Shown here one piece after another: positions 9,515-17,500 of a stretch of DNA of 45,450 nt. A model generated the notes under the pieces. The model was not told the DNA's origin, ran no database searches, and worked only from the letters and a program-made list of their open reading frames with translations. The DNA is from an uncultured Lachnospiraceae bacterium (GTDB taxonomy: Bacteria > Bacillota > Clostridia > Lachnospirales > Lachnospiraceae). How positions within the stretch are numbered: the stretch's first letter is position 1; each line of letters opens with the position of its first letter. The DNA lies in assembly GCA_902793845.1 (NCBI GenBank), contig CADBFE010000027.1, forward strand, positions 10,496 through 55,945, in the 5' to 3' direction. The position numbers and the translations under genes are program-made.

Positions 9515-9540
9515 CATTTTGTTAACGGTGCCTGTCACCA
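9515..9540. repeat. Left copy of 26-bp direct repeat (GGTGCCTGTCACC element)
   Basis: Contains GTTAACGGTGCCTGTCACC. It matches the sequence at 12263-12288 in 24 of 26 positions, same orientation, 2,748 bp apart. It lies 3 bp past the stop codon of the small membrane protein gene. The core GGTG...CACC is an imperfect palindrome. Similar GGTGACAGGCACC strings are, to my knowledge, dispersed in many bacterial genomes, but I could not count copies here. Confidence 0.8.
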
Positions 9541-9543
9541 TTT

Positions 9544-9855
9544 TTATGCTTTGCATTTCTTTTCGATACATAAAGTATAAACGGCCATGCCTCCTATTGT
9601 TTCCGCAACTACTCCAAATGCAGACAAAATTACAAGGGCAGGGTTTTGTCCGGCAAGCAGTGGCAGACCAAATATAATAAAGAGTACGCCATATAAAATA
9701 AACAGGATGCCAGTCGCACGATTATACCCATTTACATCCTTAACCTCTATCGTCTTTACATTTGCCCAAAATCCCGCAGGCTTTTTTGAAAAGAAATCAA
9801 TTATTCCGAGAATTATGATTATTACACCAACTATTGACCAGATAATAAATGCCAT
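9544..9855 (-). CDS. Small integral membrane protein, unknown function
   Basis: A 103-residue protein with three predicted membrane segments: about residues 1-22, 47-65 and 71-96. A polar loop between the first two (SKKPAGFWANVKTIEVKDVN) contains a GYNRATGILFILYG motif. The tail is lysine/cysteine rich (CIEKKCKA). The pattern resembles small three-helix membrane proteins frequent in Clostridia, but I cannot assign a named family. AAGGGG precedes the ATG by 8 bp, so it is probably translated. It is the last gene of the accessory islet, directly before the left copy of the direct repeat. Confidence 0.75.
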   Translation of the reverse strand: MAFIIWSIVGVIIIILGIIDFFSKKPAGFWANVKTIEVKDVNGYNRATGILFILYGVLFIIFGLPLLAGQNPALVILSAFGVVAETIGGMAVYTLCIEKKCKA

Positions 9856-9876
9856 GGCTGTTCCCCTTTTATATTA

Positions 9877-10461
9877 TTATTCAACTTCAAGCATGGGAGA
9901 ATCTATACATTTGTACTGTATCTCTCCCCATTCACCTTCGTCCCCGGAGTAATCTTGACAGAAATCTTCAAAACAATCTCCACCTTCGAAAGTATATAAA
10001 AGTTGCAAATCGCCGTCATTAAAATAGATATTTCTTCCACAAACAGCGAATCCGGTAATTTCAATTTCTTTATTAGAATCGATTTTATTGGCTTCATCAT
10101 ATTCAAATCCAACGGTTACGATATATTTACCATCTTTTTCCTCAAGTGTGCTTTCTCCACCCTTATATGTCGAAAGATTAGACAACCTTGCACCAGCAGG
10201 TAAATATCCTTTCCTTTCATTGTACGCAATCTTGCCATACTCAGAATCATCGCTGATTTCCTTGTCAAATACGGCTATTACTCTGTCCTCAAATACAACC
10301 ACTTTCTCAAGGCCAAACATGTTGTCGACAGGGCACGAATATATTCTTATTGCCTCTTCTTCCCCGTCTACTTTATATGTATTATCCTTTCCACATGCTG
10401 ATAATACTACTACACATATAATAGATAATATTGATATTAATATATTCAAGTTTCTTTTCAT
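9877..10461 (-). CDS. Putative lipoprotein, unknown function
   Basis: The frame is open from 10533, but the start chosen here gives MKRNLNILISILSIICVVVL followed by SAC, a textbook lipoprotein signal peptide with the lipidated cysteine at residue 23. The mature part (about 170 residues) is acidic and probably mostly beta, with no motif I recognise. Start uncertainty: ATGs at 10494 (after a close GGGGAA) and 10533 are possible, but both put the signal peptide too far inside. No strong ribosome site precedes 10461. It lies 7-80 bp after the antitoxin gene, depending on the start. Likely anchored to the outer face of the membrane; role unknown. Confidence 0.7.
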   Translation of the reverse strand: MKRNLNILISILSIICVVVLSACGKDNTYKVDGEEEAIRIYSCPVDNMFGLEKVVVFEDRVIAVFDKEISDDSEYGKIAYNERKGYLPAGARLSNLSTYKGGESTLEEKDGKYIVTVGFEYDEANKIDSNKEIEITGFAVCGRNIYFNDGDLQLLYTFEGGDCFEDFCQDYSGDEGEWGEIQYKCIDSPMLEVE

Positions 10462-10539
10462 TTTTTCCGTCATTAAGCTTATAAAAATTCTCATATTTCC
10501 CCAGATATATTCATTCTTTATTTTGGTATTCATGTTGTA

Positions 10540-10827
10540 CTATATCTTTTGTTTAGGAATAAACTCTAGTTTCAAACACATACCTAACCCTTCAGCAATT
10601 CTTTTCATCATCGAAAGACTCGGATTTCGTGTTCCGTTCTCGATACGGCTTATATCCGCCTGTGTAATTCCGGTCCTTTCAGATAGCTCCTTTTGAGTAA
10701 TATGCTGACTGTTACGTGCATCTATCATTGCCTGAATAATATCATACTCGGGCTGAAGCGCATCATATTCTGCTTTTACTTCAGGATTCTGTAATGTTTT
10801 CTCTTTAAAATCTTTATAACTACTCAT
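10540..10827 (-). CDS. XRE-family antitoxin of a HigBA-type pair
   Basis: A 95-residue protein with a helix-turn-helix of the XRE/Cro type at about residues 42-80 (TQKELSERTGITQADISRIE, then NPSLSMMKRIAEGLG). An N-terminal helical stretch (KDFKEKTLQNPEVKAEYDAL) is typical of HigA antitoxins. It should bind and neutralise the toxin encoded just upstream and repress the shared promoter. The start codon overlaps the toxin stop by 4 bp (ATGA) and is preceded by AAGGAGGT. Toxin-first order is the HigBA arrangement. Family-level assignment is firm; naming a specific subfamily is not. Confidence 0.9.
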   Translation of the reverse strand: MSSYKDFKEKTLQNPEVKAEYDALQPEYDIIQAMIDARNSQHITQKELSERTGITQADISRIENGTRNPSLSMMKRIAEGLGMCLKLEFIPKQKI

Positions 10828-11171
10828 TTTACATACCTCCTTTCATAATCAGCCTTATACTTTCGAGCCAACTCCAAAGCAACTCTAGGTGTCTTTTGAG
10901 ATTTTTTTATAATCCCATTTGTCAGAACTGCTTTTTTCCCAATAACGAAAAAATAAAATACCCTTGTTATATTTGAACCCAGAATAGTTCTTAGTTCAAA
11001 TATTCCATCACCCATCGGAGAAGAAAAAGGTTCTCTCAGCATCGGGCCATTCGCTTCAAGTAAATCAATCGTTCTAAGGACTTTTGCTTTCATTTTAGAA
11101 TCCAATGAATCAATAAATTCCTGAACAGGACAAAAGCCATTCTCACTATCATAAAATTCAATACAATACAT
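10824..11171 (-). CDS. RelE/HigB-type toxin (Gp49-like family)
   Basis: A 115-residue protein of the phage-derived Gp49-like/HigB group of RelE-superfamily toxins, which cleave mRNA on the ribosome. Seen: N-terminal MYCIEFYDSENGFCPVQEFI, the LLEANGPMLREP helix, then the beta strands with IFELRTILGSNITRVFYFF and the C-terminal KKSQKTPRVALELARKYKAD helix, all usual for the family. The arginines and lysines of these segments are candidates for mRNA contacts. A promoter with an operator candidate lies 20-48 bp upstream, and an AGGAGAG ribosome site is present. First gene of the toxin-antitoxin operon within the accessory islet. Confidence 0.9.
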   Translation of the reverse strand: MYCIEFYDSENGFCPVQEFIDSLDSKMKAKVLRTIDLLEANGPMLREPFSSPMGDGIFELRTILGSNITRVFYFFVIGKKAVLTNGIIKKSQKTPRVALELARKYKADYERRYVK

Positions 11172-11189
11172 TCGCTACTTCTCTCCTAT

Positions 11190-11218
11190 ATAATATGTCG
11201 TATTCAACATATTGTCAA
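11190..11218 (-). promoter_or_regulatory. SigA promoter and inverted-repeat operator of the toxin-antitoxin operon
   Basis: On the minus strand a perfect -35 box TTGACA (11213-11218) and TATTAT (11190-11195) are spaced by exactly 17 bp. The spacer and -10 carry a perfect 7-bp inverted repeat, AATATGT/ACATATT (arms 11192-11198 and 11207-11213, 8-bp gap). An operator between and over the boxes is where HigA-type antitoxins repress. The start codon is at 11171, with AGGAGAG at 11181-11187. Confidence 0.8.
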
Positions 11219-11489
11219 TAACGCATTGGGGCCAAATAGTTACTAATTCATAATTGGATTGTTCTTTTTTACAATATATCTACCTCTCTTTCCTTTTTAT
11301 TACAGAGATATATGGCATAAAACACCCCTGCATAAACTTATAAATACATATTTGAAAAAAGTCGGATGTTCATAACTGAATTAAGATTATAAGGATTTCG
11401 ATGGCTCGTCGTGGTGCTGTCCATCTACACAGAATATTCGACTTGAAATAATCGTATCATCTCCCAGATTGAATTACAAGACATAAACG

Positions 11490-11526
11490 AAAAAGCACTT
11501 TTTACCTCACGATAAAAAGAGCTTTT
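11490..11526 (-). terminator. Distal hairpin with A/T-rich arms, possible terminator
   Basis: AAAAGC...GCTTTT outer arms and a perfect inner stem CTTTTTA/TAAAAAG (11498-11504 and 11513-11519) around a CCTCACGA loop. It follows the first hairpin by only a few bases on the minus strand and could be the second of two tandem terminators for the transcript ending after the PEBP gene. Confidence 0.45.
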
Positions 11527-11532
11527 AAAATA

Positions 11533-11562
11533 AACGGAACGGCACCTAAGCACCATTCCGTT
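11533..11562 (-). terminator. Probable rho-independent terminator after the PEBP gene
   Basis: On the minus strand AACGGAATGGTGC pairs with GTGCCGTTCCGTT, allowing G-U pairs, over a TTAG loop, followed by TATTTT. It lies 27 bp past the PEBP stop codon and would end the FIST-MCP-PEBP transcript. Confidence 0.65.
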
Positions 11563-11588
11563 TGTGTTCATCATATTATATATACAAT

Positions 11589-12242
11589 TTATTCTCCGGC
11601 AGTATAAGTTCCCGTCATGGTACCAAACGCCAGAATATTGCCTGATTCACCATCATCATCCATATCGCAGTCAAATTTGTGATCATCAAAGAATATATTA
11701 CCTTTATCAAAATCACCATTTACACTTGATACCGGCTGCTTTAATGCAATTACATATATCTCATACTCATGTGTTCCCGACGGAGGATATGGACCTACAT
11801 ACTCACTTTCATCTGCCCATCCCTGAGGAAGTTCTGTTTCAGTAACATTATTTGATATCCAGTGAAGCCAACCGCTTGCTGTATTATCAACCATATAAAT
11901 TACATACGACTCGGCGCCTTCAACCGCCTCCCATGAAAGCTGGGGTGATACATTTGAGCCATTGGTTGTCTTGGTAATAGTGGTATCCCATACACCATCA
12001 TGTAAATCATCAGATGTAATTTCAAAGGTTGCCACACTTGCTTCATCAAATTTCACTTTTTCAGGAGAAGGAGCCTCCTCTGCGTCATCTGCTTCGACAT
12101 CATCAGTTACCTCTTCCTGTGTATCTTCTGTTACAGCTATTTCCGCTGTATGCTCAGTTGTGTCACTAACATTATTGTCACCACATGCACAGAGACATAA
12201 TGCAGTTATAGCAAATATTGCAGCCAGAAATCTTTTCTTCAT
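11589..12242 (-). CDS. PEBP/YbhB-fold lipoprotein (Raf kinase inhibitor-like family)
   Basis: The 217-residue protein starts MKKRFLAAIFAITALCLCAC, a lipoprotein signal peptide with Cys20 at the lipobox (LCAC). A Thr/Glu/Asp-rich spacer (about residues 22-60) precedes a PEBP/YbhB domain recognisable from SPQLSWE, YVIYMVDNTASGWLHWISNN and the signature YVGPYPPSGTHEYEIYVIAL. These domains bind anionic phospho-ligands in eukaryotes; the bacterial role is poorly known. The frame is open from 12263, but GGAG lies 8 bp before the ATG at 12242. The gene starts 27 bp after the MCP stop and so may share its transcript; the right copy of the direct repeat lies in that junction. Confidence 0.88.
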   Translation of the reverse strand: MKKRFLAAIFAITALCLCACGDNNVSDTTEHTAEIAVTEDTQEEVTDDVEADDAEEAPSPEKVKFDEASVATFEITSDDLHDGVWDTTITKTTNGSNVSPQLSWEAVEGAESYVIYMVDNTASGWLHWISNNVTETELPQGWADESEYVGPYPPSGTHEYEIYVIALKQPVSSVNGDFDKGNIFFDDHKFDCDMDDDGESGNILAFGTMTGTYTAGE

Positions 12243-12262
12243 GAATAATTCTCCATCGTTCA

Positions 12263-12288
12263 CATTTGGTTAACGGTGCCCGTCACCA
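12263..12288. repeat. Right copy of 26-bp direct repeat, overlapping the MCP stop codon
   Basis: Contains GTTAACGGTGCCCGTCACC, 24/26 identical to 9515-9540 and in the same orientation. The MCP stop codon (12270-12272) and its last six codons (encoding VGDGHR, with the V split) lie inside the repeat, so the element has supplied the end of that protein. Confidence 0.8.
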
Positions 12289-13232
12289 ACTATGGGTTCG
12301 ATCTGGCATACCAGGTTATCGATATTTTCAAAGAGGCCGCTCTTTGTGGTTCCCAGAGAATTAACCTTTTCAATCTGGGTCATGAGCCTGTTGCAGTTAT
12401 TATTTATATCATCAAATCTGCTCTGCATGACACTGATCTGGCCGGCTGCCTCGTCGGTAGCTGCCTTTATCTCGCTCTGGACCTCGTCTGATTTGCCTGT
12501 GCTGGTGATGATGGCATCAAATGTTTCATACGCTTCATCAACTGTAGTAATACTGTTGCCCAGGCTCTCAATAGACTGTTTCATGCTCTCGGACATCTTT
12601 GTACTCTCCACGTCCACATTGGCGATGGATTTGTTTACATCATCGATGAGGACCTTGATACCGTCAGCAAGTTTTCTGACCTCCTCAGCAACTACAGCAA
12701 ATCCTCTGCCCGCCTCGCCTGCTCTGGCAGCCTCTATGGATGCGTTTAGTGCCAGGAGATTTGTCTGGGAAGCTATATTGACGATTTCCTGCATATATCC
12801 GGATATCTCATCTACAGAGCTCTTAAACTCAGTAAAGCTGGATTCCATGTTCTTAAACGTCTCAAGGACTCCGTGGGAGTCATCTCTCATCTGGCCCAGC
12901 TTTGCTTCTGCAGCTTTAACGCTCACCGTAATGTCATCCTTTACATCACCGAGCTTTAAGGTTGTTTCATTTACATTAGAGAAAACCTCACCAAAGGTTG
13001 CAATCTCATTTTTAAGTGCCTGGTTTCCATCGATCACTTCAGAGAAGGTCTCCGATATCCTCTTTAGCTCCGTGAGGGAGTCAACCTCGTTACGGACGAG
13101 ATTATCTTTACAAAAAGCGATGGAATCAGAAATATATCCAAGAGCCTTTTTCTCTTCCTCGTTGTCATATACGACCGGTCTGGTCTCTACTACTTCATTC
13201 TGTATATTATTCTTTTTACCGAATCCAAACAT
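12270..13232 (-). CDS. Soluble methyl-accepting chemotaxis signalling protein
   Basis: A 320-residue chemoreceptor-type protein without membrane segments. The conserved signalling tip is at residues 146-188: [20 protein letters not shown], followed by [20 protein letters not shown] and RKLAD. This tip contacts CheA and CheW. Coiled-coil helices flank it, and the N-terminal 45 residues hold no known ligand domain. It is therefore a receptor output module lacking a sensor; its partner is probably the FIST protein encoded 12 bp upstream. A GTG at 13241 could add three residues, but AGGGGG is best placed for the ATG at 13232. The C-terminal residues VGDGHR are encoded by the direct repeat. Confidence 0.9.
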   Translation of the reverse strand: MFGFGKKNNIQNEVVETRPVVYDNEEEKKALGYISDSIAFCKDNLVRNEVDSLTELKRISETFSEVIDGNQALKNEIATFGEVFSNVNETTLKLGDVKDDITVSVKAAEAKLGQMRDDSHGVLETFKNMESSFTEFKSSVDEISGYMQEIVNIASQTNLLALNASIEAARAGEAGRGFAVVAEEVRKLADGIKVLIDDVNKSIANVDVESTKMSESMKQSIESLGNSITTVDEAYETFDAIITSTGKSDEVQSEIKAATDEAAGQISVMQSRFDDINNNCNRLMTQIEKVNSLGTTKSGLFENIDNLVCQIEPIVGDGHR

Positions 13233-13244
13233 ATCACGCACCCC

Positions 13245-14300
13245 CTATTCAAATACAACGCATGTCATCGTCTGATTTACAAACTGACCGTTATAATGCT
13301 CACCGTATCCGATGAGTCCGCATGAGGTACCAAGTGATGCTATTGAGCCAAGATAATTGTTGAGCTCGCCTCTGTCGGTAAGGAGCAGATATCTGAACAG
13401 ACAGTTAACGGAATAAATAGCCGATACAGATTTAAAATCATTTTTGATGGAACTAATCGTCTCCTTTGCAACCTCCATAGGGTCACGCATGGAAAGAAGG
13501 GTCAGGATGTCCGAATCATTTACCTGTCTGAAGCAGGTAAGGCCGCTTCCCTCTACACCCTTTATGGATACGATACAGATATCATCGCCTACCATCTTGC
13601 CAAGGGGATTTACAAAAGTCTGGGTCTCGATATCCTTTTCAGCGCAGTTTGCGATCTCCATATATACCTGCTTGGCAGATCTGCCGTTTAATTCTCCGAT
13701 ATAATATTTTGACTTGTCTGTCTTGGACGCAAGGAGTGTCACATCTGTGGCAGGTGTATAGATATTTTCCTTATACGCCTTAACCTTGCCGTGATTGTTC
13801 TTGATAATGGCATAGGCCATTCCGTCCTCATAAATACAGCCGTTTACGGAAACCTTGCCTGCATCGCCGGTTGCACCCATGAGCTGGAGGTTATATTTAT
13901 TAAGAGCGAAACTAAGTGTATTCATTACTCCCGCATCATTGCCTGAGCAGAAGTCAATCACGGCAGTATCATCTTTGCCGGGGTTAACCTTTTTAACACT
14001 GTCGAGGAAGCCCGATATACACTTGGCCGGCATCTTTGATACATTCTCAAGGGCACCTGTCACACATGTACAGCCCTCTGTAAATCCGGTAATTGTAACG
14101 CCTTTATCCAGTACCGTCTTGTTGTATCCCATGGCTATACAGCCGATGCTCGGTACTCCGGGATACAGGTTCTCAAGATCCTCAACACACTTTTCAAAAA
14201 AATCAGCAGTTGCAGTCATAATGATCAGCTTTGGATCCTTAAGGCCGCTCACTGCTTCCTTTACATTTCCGGATGAACCGGTTCCGTAAAATACTTTCAT
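13245..14300 (-). CDS. FIST-domain signalling protein
   Basis: A 351-residue protein matching the FIST_N plus FIST_C pair, a sensory domain predicted to bind small ligands such as amino acids. Seen: N-terminal KVFYGTGSSGNVKEAVSGL, IGCIAMGY, the central NLQLMGATGDAG, and the C-terminal GSIASLGTSCGLIGYGEHYN, which is characteristic of the FIST_C end. No membrane segment or output domain is present. The frame is open from 14339, but GTGAGGTG 7 bp before the ATG at 14300 marks the start. It lies 12 bp before the soluble MCP gene; FIST domains often occur fused to or next to MCPs and kinases, so the two probably form a cytoplasmic receptor. Confidence 0.88.
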   Translation of the reverse strand: MKVFYGTGSSGNVKEAVSGLKDPKLIIMTATADFFEKCVEDLENLYPGVPSIGCIAMGYNKTVLDKGVTITGFTEGCTCVTGALENVSKMPAKCISGFLDSVKKVNPGKDDTAVIDFCSGNDAGVMNTLSFALNKYNLQLMGATGDAGKVSVNGCIYEDGMAYAIIKNNHGKVKAYKENIYTPATDVTLLASKTDKSKYYIGELNGRSAKQVYMEIANCAEKDIETQTFVNPLGKMVGDDICIVSIKGVEGSGLTCFRQVNDSDILTLLSMRDPMEVAKETISSIKNDFKSVSAIYSVNCLFRYLLLTDRGELNNYLGSIASLGTSCGLIGYGEHYNGQFVNQTMTCVVFE

Positions 14301-14344
14301 AAAATCACACCTCACTTTTACACTTTTAAATAAATTCAAGTTGT

Positions 14345-14378
14345 AAAAATGATATCATTTTTGCCATTATCCTTACAA
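14345..14378 (-). promoter_or_regulatory. Candidate promoter with 18-bp perfect palindrome upstream of the FIST gene
   Basis: AAAAATGATATCATTTTT (14345-14362) is a perfect palindrome 45 bp upstream of the FIST start codon. On the minus strand TTGTAA (14373-14378) and TATCAT, the latter within the palindrome, are 18 bp apart and could be a SigA promoter whose -10 box overlaps an operator. I could not see a good SigD promoter, which would be expected for a chemotaxis gene. Confidence 0.35.
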
Positions 14379-14499
14379 CAGAAATCACTTGTTAATGTGT
14401 TGTTTACGCGGAAAAAATAAGGCTGATTATTTGTACATATTTACCAAGTAAGTTGCTAAGCAAATGAAAATTATTTGAAAAATTGCATATATAATAAAA

Positions 14500-14549
14500 A
14501 ATAACAGCCTCCATGCATTGCGCTTGTGCTCAGCATGGAGGCTGTTATT
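14500..14549. terminator. Strong rho-independent terminator of purL
   Basis: A perfect 17-bp inverted repeat, AATAACAGCCTCCATGC (14500-14516) against its complement at 14533-14549, with A/T runs on both sides, so it can act in both directions. On the minus strand the stem begins 20 bp past the purL stop codon and is followed by TTTTTTATT. Confidence 0.92.
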
Positions 14550-14569
14550 TTTATTACAATGAATCCTGA

Positions 14570-17500
14570 TTATCTGAAATATTCGACACCTGACTCAAAT
14601 ATCTTAAGGTCCTGGTCGCCGTAGATGTTGGATGCGACGTAGTCGTCGCGGCGCTCTGCGTGAGCCATCTTACCAAATACGCGGCCGTCGGGAGATGTGA
14701 TACCCTCGATGGATGCGTATGAACCGTTGATATTCCACTCCTCATCCATAGAGATGTTGCCGTCAAAGTCAGCATACTGGGTAGCAACCTGACCGTTTGC
14801 AAAGAGCTTGTCGATCCACTCTTTAGGTGCTACGAAGCGGCCTTCTCCGTGGGATGCAGGTGATGTATATGTCTTGCCAAGCTCTGCGTTTTTAAGCCAT
14901 GGCGATTTATCCGATACGACCTTAGTATAAACCATCTTGGAGATATGTCTGTTGATCGTATTGTATGTAAGTGTAGGTGAATCCTCTTTCTGACCTACTA
15001 TCTCGCCGTAAGGGAGAAGGCCGAGCTTGATAAGTGCCTGGAATCCGTTACAGATACCAAGAGCCAGACCGTCTCTCTCATTGAGGAGTTTCATGACAGC
15101 TTCCTTAAGCTTTTCATTCTGGAATGCGGTAGCAAAGAATTTAGCCGATCCGTCAGGCTCATCACCGGCAGAGAATCCTCCGGGGAACATGATGATCTGG
15201 GACTGGGAGATTGCCTTGGCAAACTCATCTACCGATTCTCTGATATCTTCTGCTGTGAGGTTTCTGAATACTCTCGTCTCAACCTTGGCGCCGACCTTCA
15301 TAAATGCCCTGGCCGTATCATACTCACAGTTTGTACCGGGCATAACAGGGATAAATACCTGAGGTCTGACTACAGGACTCTTGCAGATATGAATCTCTTT
15401 TGCCTTATAGATGCCTGTATTAACCTTTGTCGTATCCTTGACAGCCTTTGTGGGGAATACCTTTTCAAGAGGTTTCTTCCATGCATTAAGAGCCTCTGCG
15501 GAATCTACCGTCACATCTCCAAATACAAAGTCTTTCTCAATTACTTCACCGATCTTTGTATGATCGTATTCAATCGATGCTGCTGTCTCATCATCGACTT
15601 CCACGATGATGGCACCGAGCTGGTTATCAAAGAGCTCCTCTGTCTCGATCTCGTCATCAAACTTAACGCCGAGTCCGTTACCAAATGCCATATGGGCAAC
15701 GGCTGCTGCAACACCCTTGGAGTCGCATACATATGCAGCTTTTACCCTGCCGTCTGTAATGAGACCTGATACATAATCATACATCTCCATTACATCCTTA
15801 TATACAGGTACATCGTACTCATCACGGCTGATATTAAACATGACGAGCTGGTCACCTGATGCCTTAAGCTCCGGTGTGATGATATTGTCATCCTGGGCTA
15901 CATCGACTGCGAATGATACAAGTGTGGGAGGTACATCGATATTGTTGAATGTACCTGACATGGAATCCTTGCCTCCGATAGATGCAAGTCCGAATCCTAC
16001 CTGGGCATCAAATGCGCCAAGGAGTGCTGTGAATGGCTGGCTCCATCTTGCAGGATCCTCAGTCATACGCCTGAAGTATTCCTGAAATGTAAAGTGTACT
16101 TTTTTGTAATCTCCGCCTGTGGCCACGATCTTTGAGAGTGACTCAAGGACTGCATATATGGCACCGTGATAAGGTGACCATGAAGACAGATAAGGGTCAA
16201 AGCCGTAGCTCATGATAGACACGGCCTTGGACTTATTAAGACCTGTCATAGGGAGCTTTGCTACCATTGACTGGGTCTGGGTGAGCTGATATTTACCACC
16301 GTAAGGCATGGTCACTGTAGCTGCACCGATAGATGAGTCAAACATCTCCACAAGGCCCTTCTGTGAGCATACATTAAGGTCTGATAAAAGAGATATAAAT
16401 GCTTTCTTTGTATCGCCCTCTTCAAGAGCAGATGCCACATTCTTAACTGCGATCTTATCAAGATAATTCTCAGACTCAACGGGAGCCTCAACCTTTACTG
16501 TTGTCTCCTGATGAGCACCGTTTGTATCGAGGAATGCTCTTGAGATATTTACGATATCCTCGCCTCTCCACTTAAGGACGAGTCTGGGCTCTTTTGTAAC
16601 AGTTGCTACAGGTACTGCCTCAAGGTTTTCCTCATTTGCATACTTAAGGAATTTATCTACATCGGCTGCATCAACTACTACAGCCATTCTCTCCTGGGAT
16701 TCTGAAATGGCAAGCTCTGTACCGTCAAGGCCCGCATATTTCTTGGGTACCTTGTCAAGGTCTACAGTAAGACCGTCTGCAAGCTCACCGATGGCAACAG
16801 ATACACCTCCGGCACCAAAGTCATTGCACTTTCTGATAAGTGATGAGACCTCAGGGTTCCTAAAGAGTCTCTGGAGCTTACGCTCTGTGGGAGCATTACC
16901 CTTCTGAACTTCTGCACCGCACAGGTCAATTGATTTCTCTGTATGAACCTTGGATGAACCGGTTGCACCACCACATCCGTCACGGCCTGTACGACCGCCG
17001 AGGAGTATGATTACATTGCCGGAATCAGATGTCAGTCTCTTAACGTTCTTTCTGGGAGCAGCGCCCATTACGGCACCGATCTCCATACGCTTTGCCACAT
17101 AATTGGGATGATAAATCTCTTTAACAAATCCTGTTGCAAGACCTATCTGGTTGCCGTATGAAGAGTATCCTGAAGCAGCTCCTCTTACAAGTTTCTTCTG
17201 GGAGAGTTTGCCCTTAAGTGTCTCTGATACGGGAACTGTAGGATCTGCGGCACCTGTTATACGCATTGCCTGATATACATAGTTACGTCCTGAGAGGGGA
17301 TCTCTGATAGCTCCGCCAAGACATGTGGCAGCACCACCGAAAGGCTCTATCTCTGTAGGATGGTTATGTGTCTCATTCTTAAATGACACAAGCCACTCCT
17401 CTGTATACTTCTCTCCTCCGTCGCCGGGATCGATCTCTACAGGTACTACGATTGAGCATGCATTGATCTCATCAGAAACCTCAAGATCATTAAGGAGACC

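Larger units (their letters stand above)
11172..11588. other. 417-bp AT-rich intergenic region between toxin and PEBP genes
   Basis: The right part (11490-11562) holds two hairpins in tandem, described separately, and the left edge holds the toxin-antitoxin promoter. The middle (about 11220-11488) is visibly AT-rich with no open frame beyond 16 codons, no tRNA and no repeat I could find. It may be the remnant of a lost gene, but nothing in it is recognisable. Confidence 0.6.

Noticed and set aside
9515..9540. The GGTG...CACC repeat as a rho-independent terminator
   Set aside because: Arms of four bases with no T-run after them in either copy.
11401..11451. 16-codon plus-strand peptide with an AAGGA-like sequence upstream
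   Set aside because: Too short to distinguish from chance in a 417-bp AT-rich gap; no similarity that I can name.
12292..13275. 327-residue open frame on the plus strand
   Set aside because: Antisense shadow of the MCP coding sequence; its protein is low-complexity Ser/Leu-rich and has no family motif.
14301..14345. SigD (sigma-28) promoter for the FIST-MCP genes
   Set aside because: No TAAA-N15-CCGATAT-like match; only a partial resemblance that I judged insufficient.
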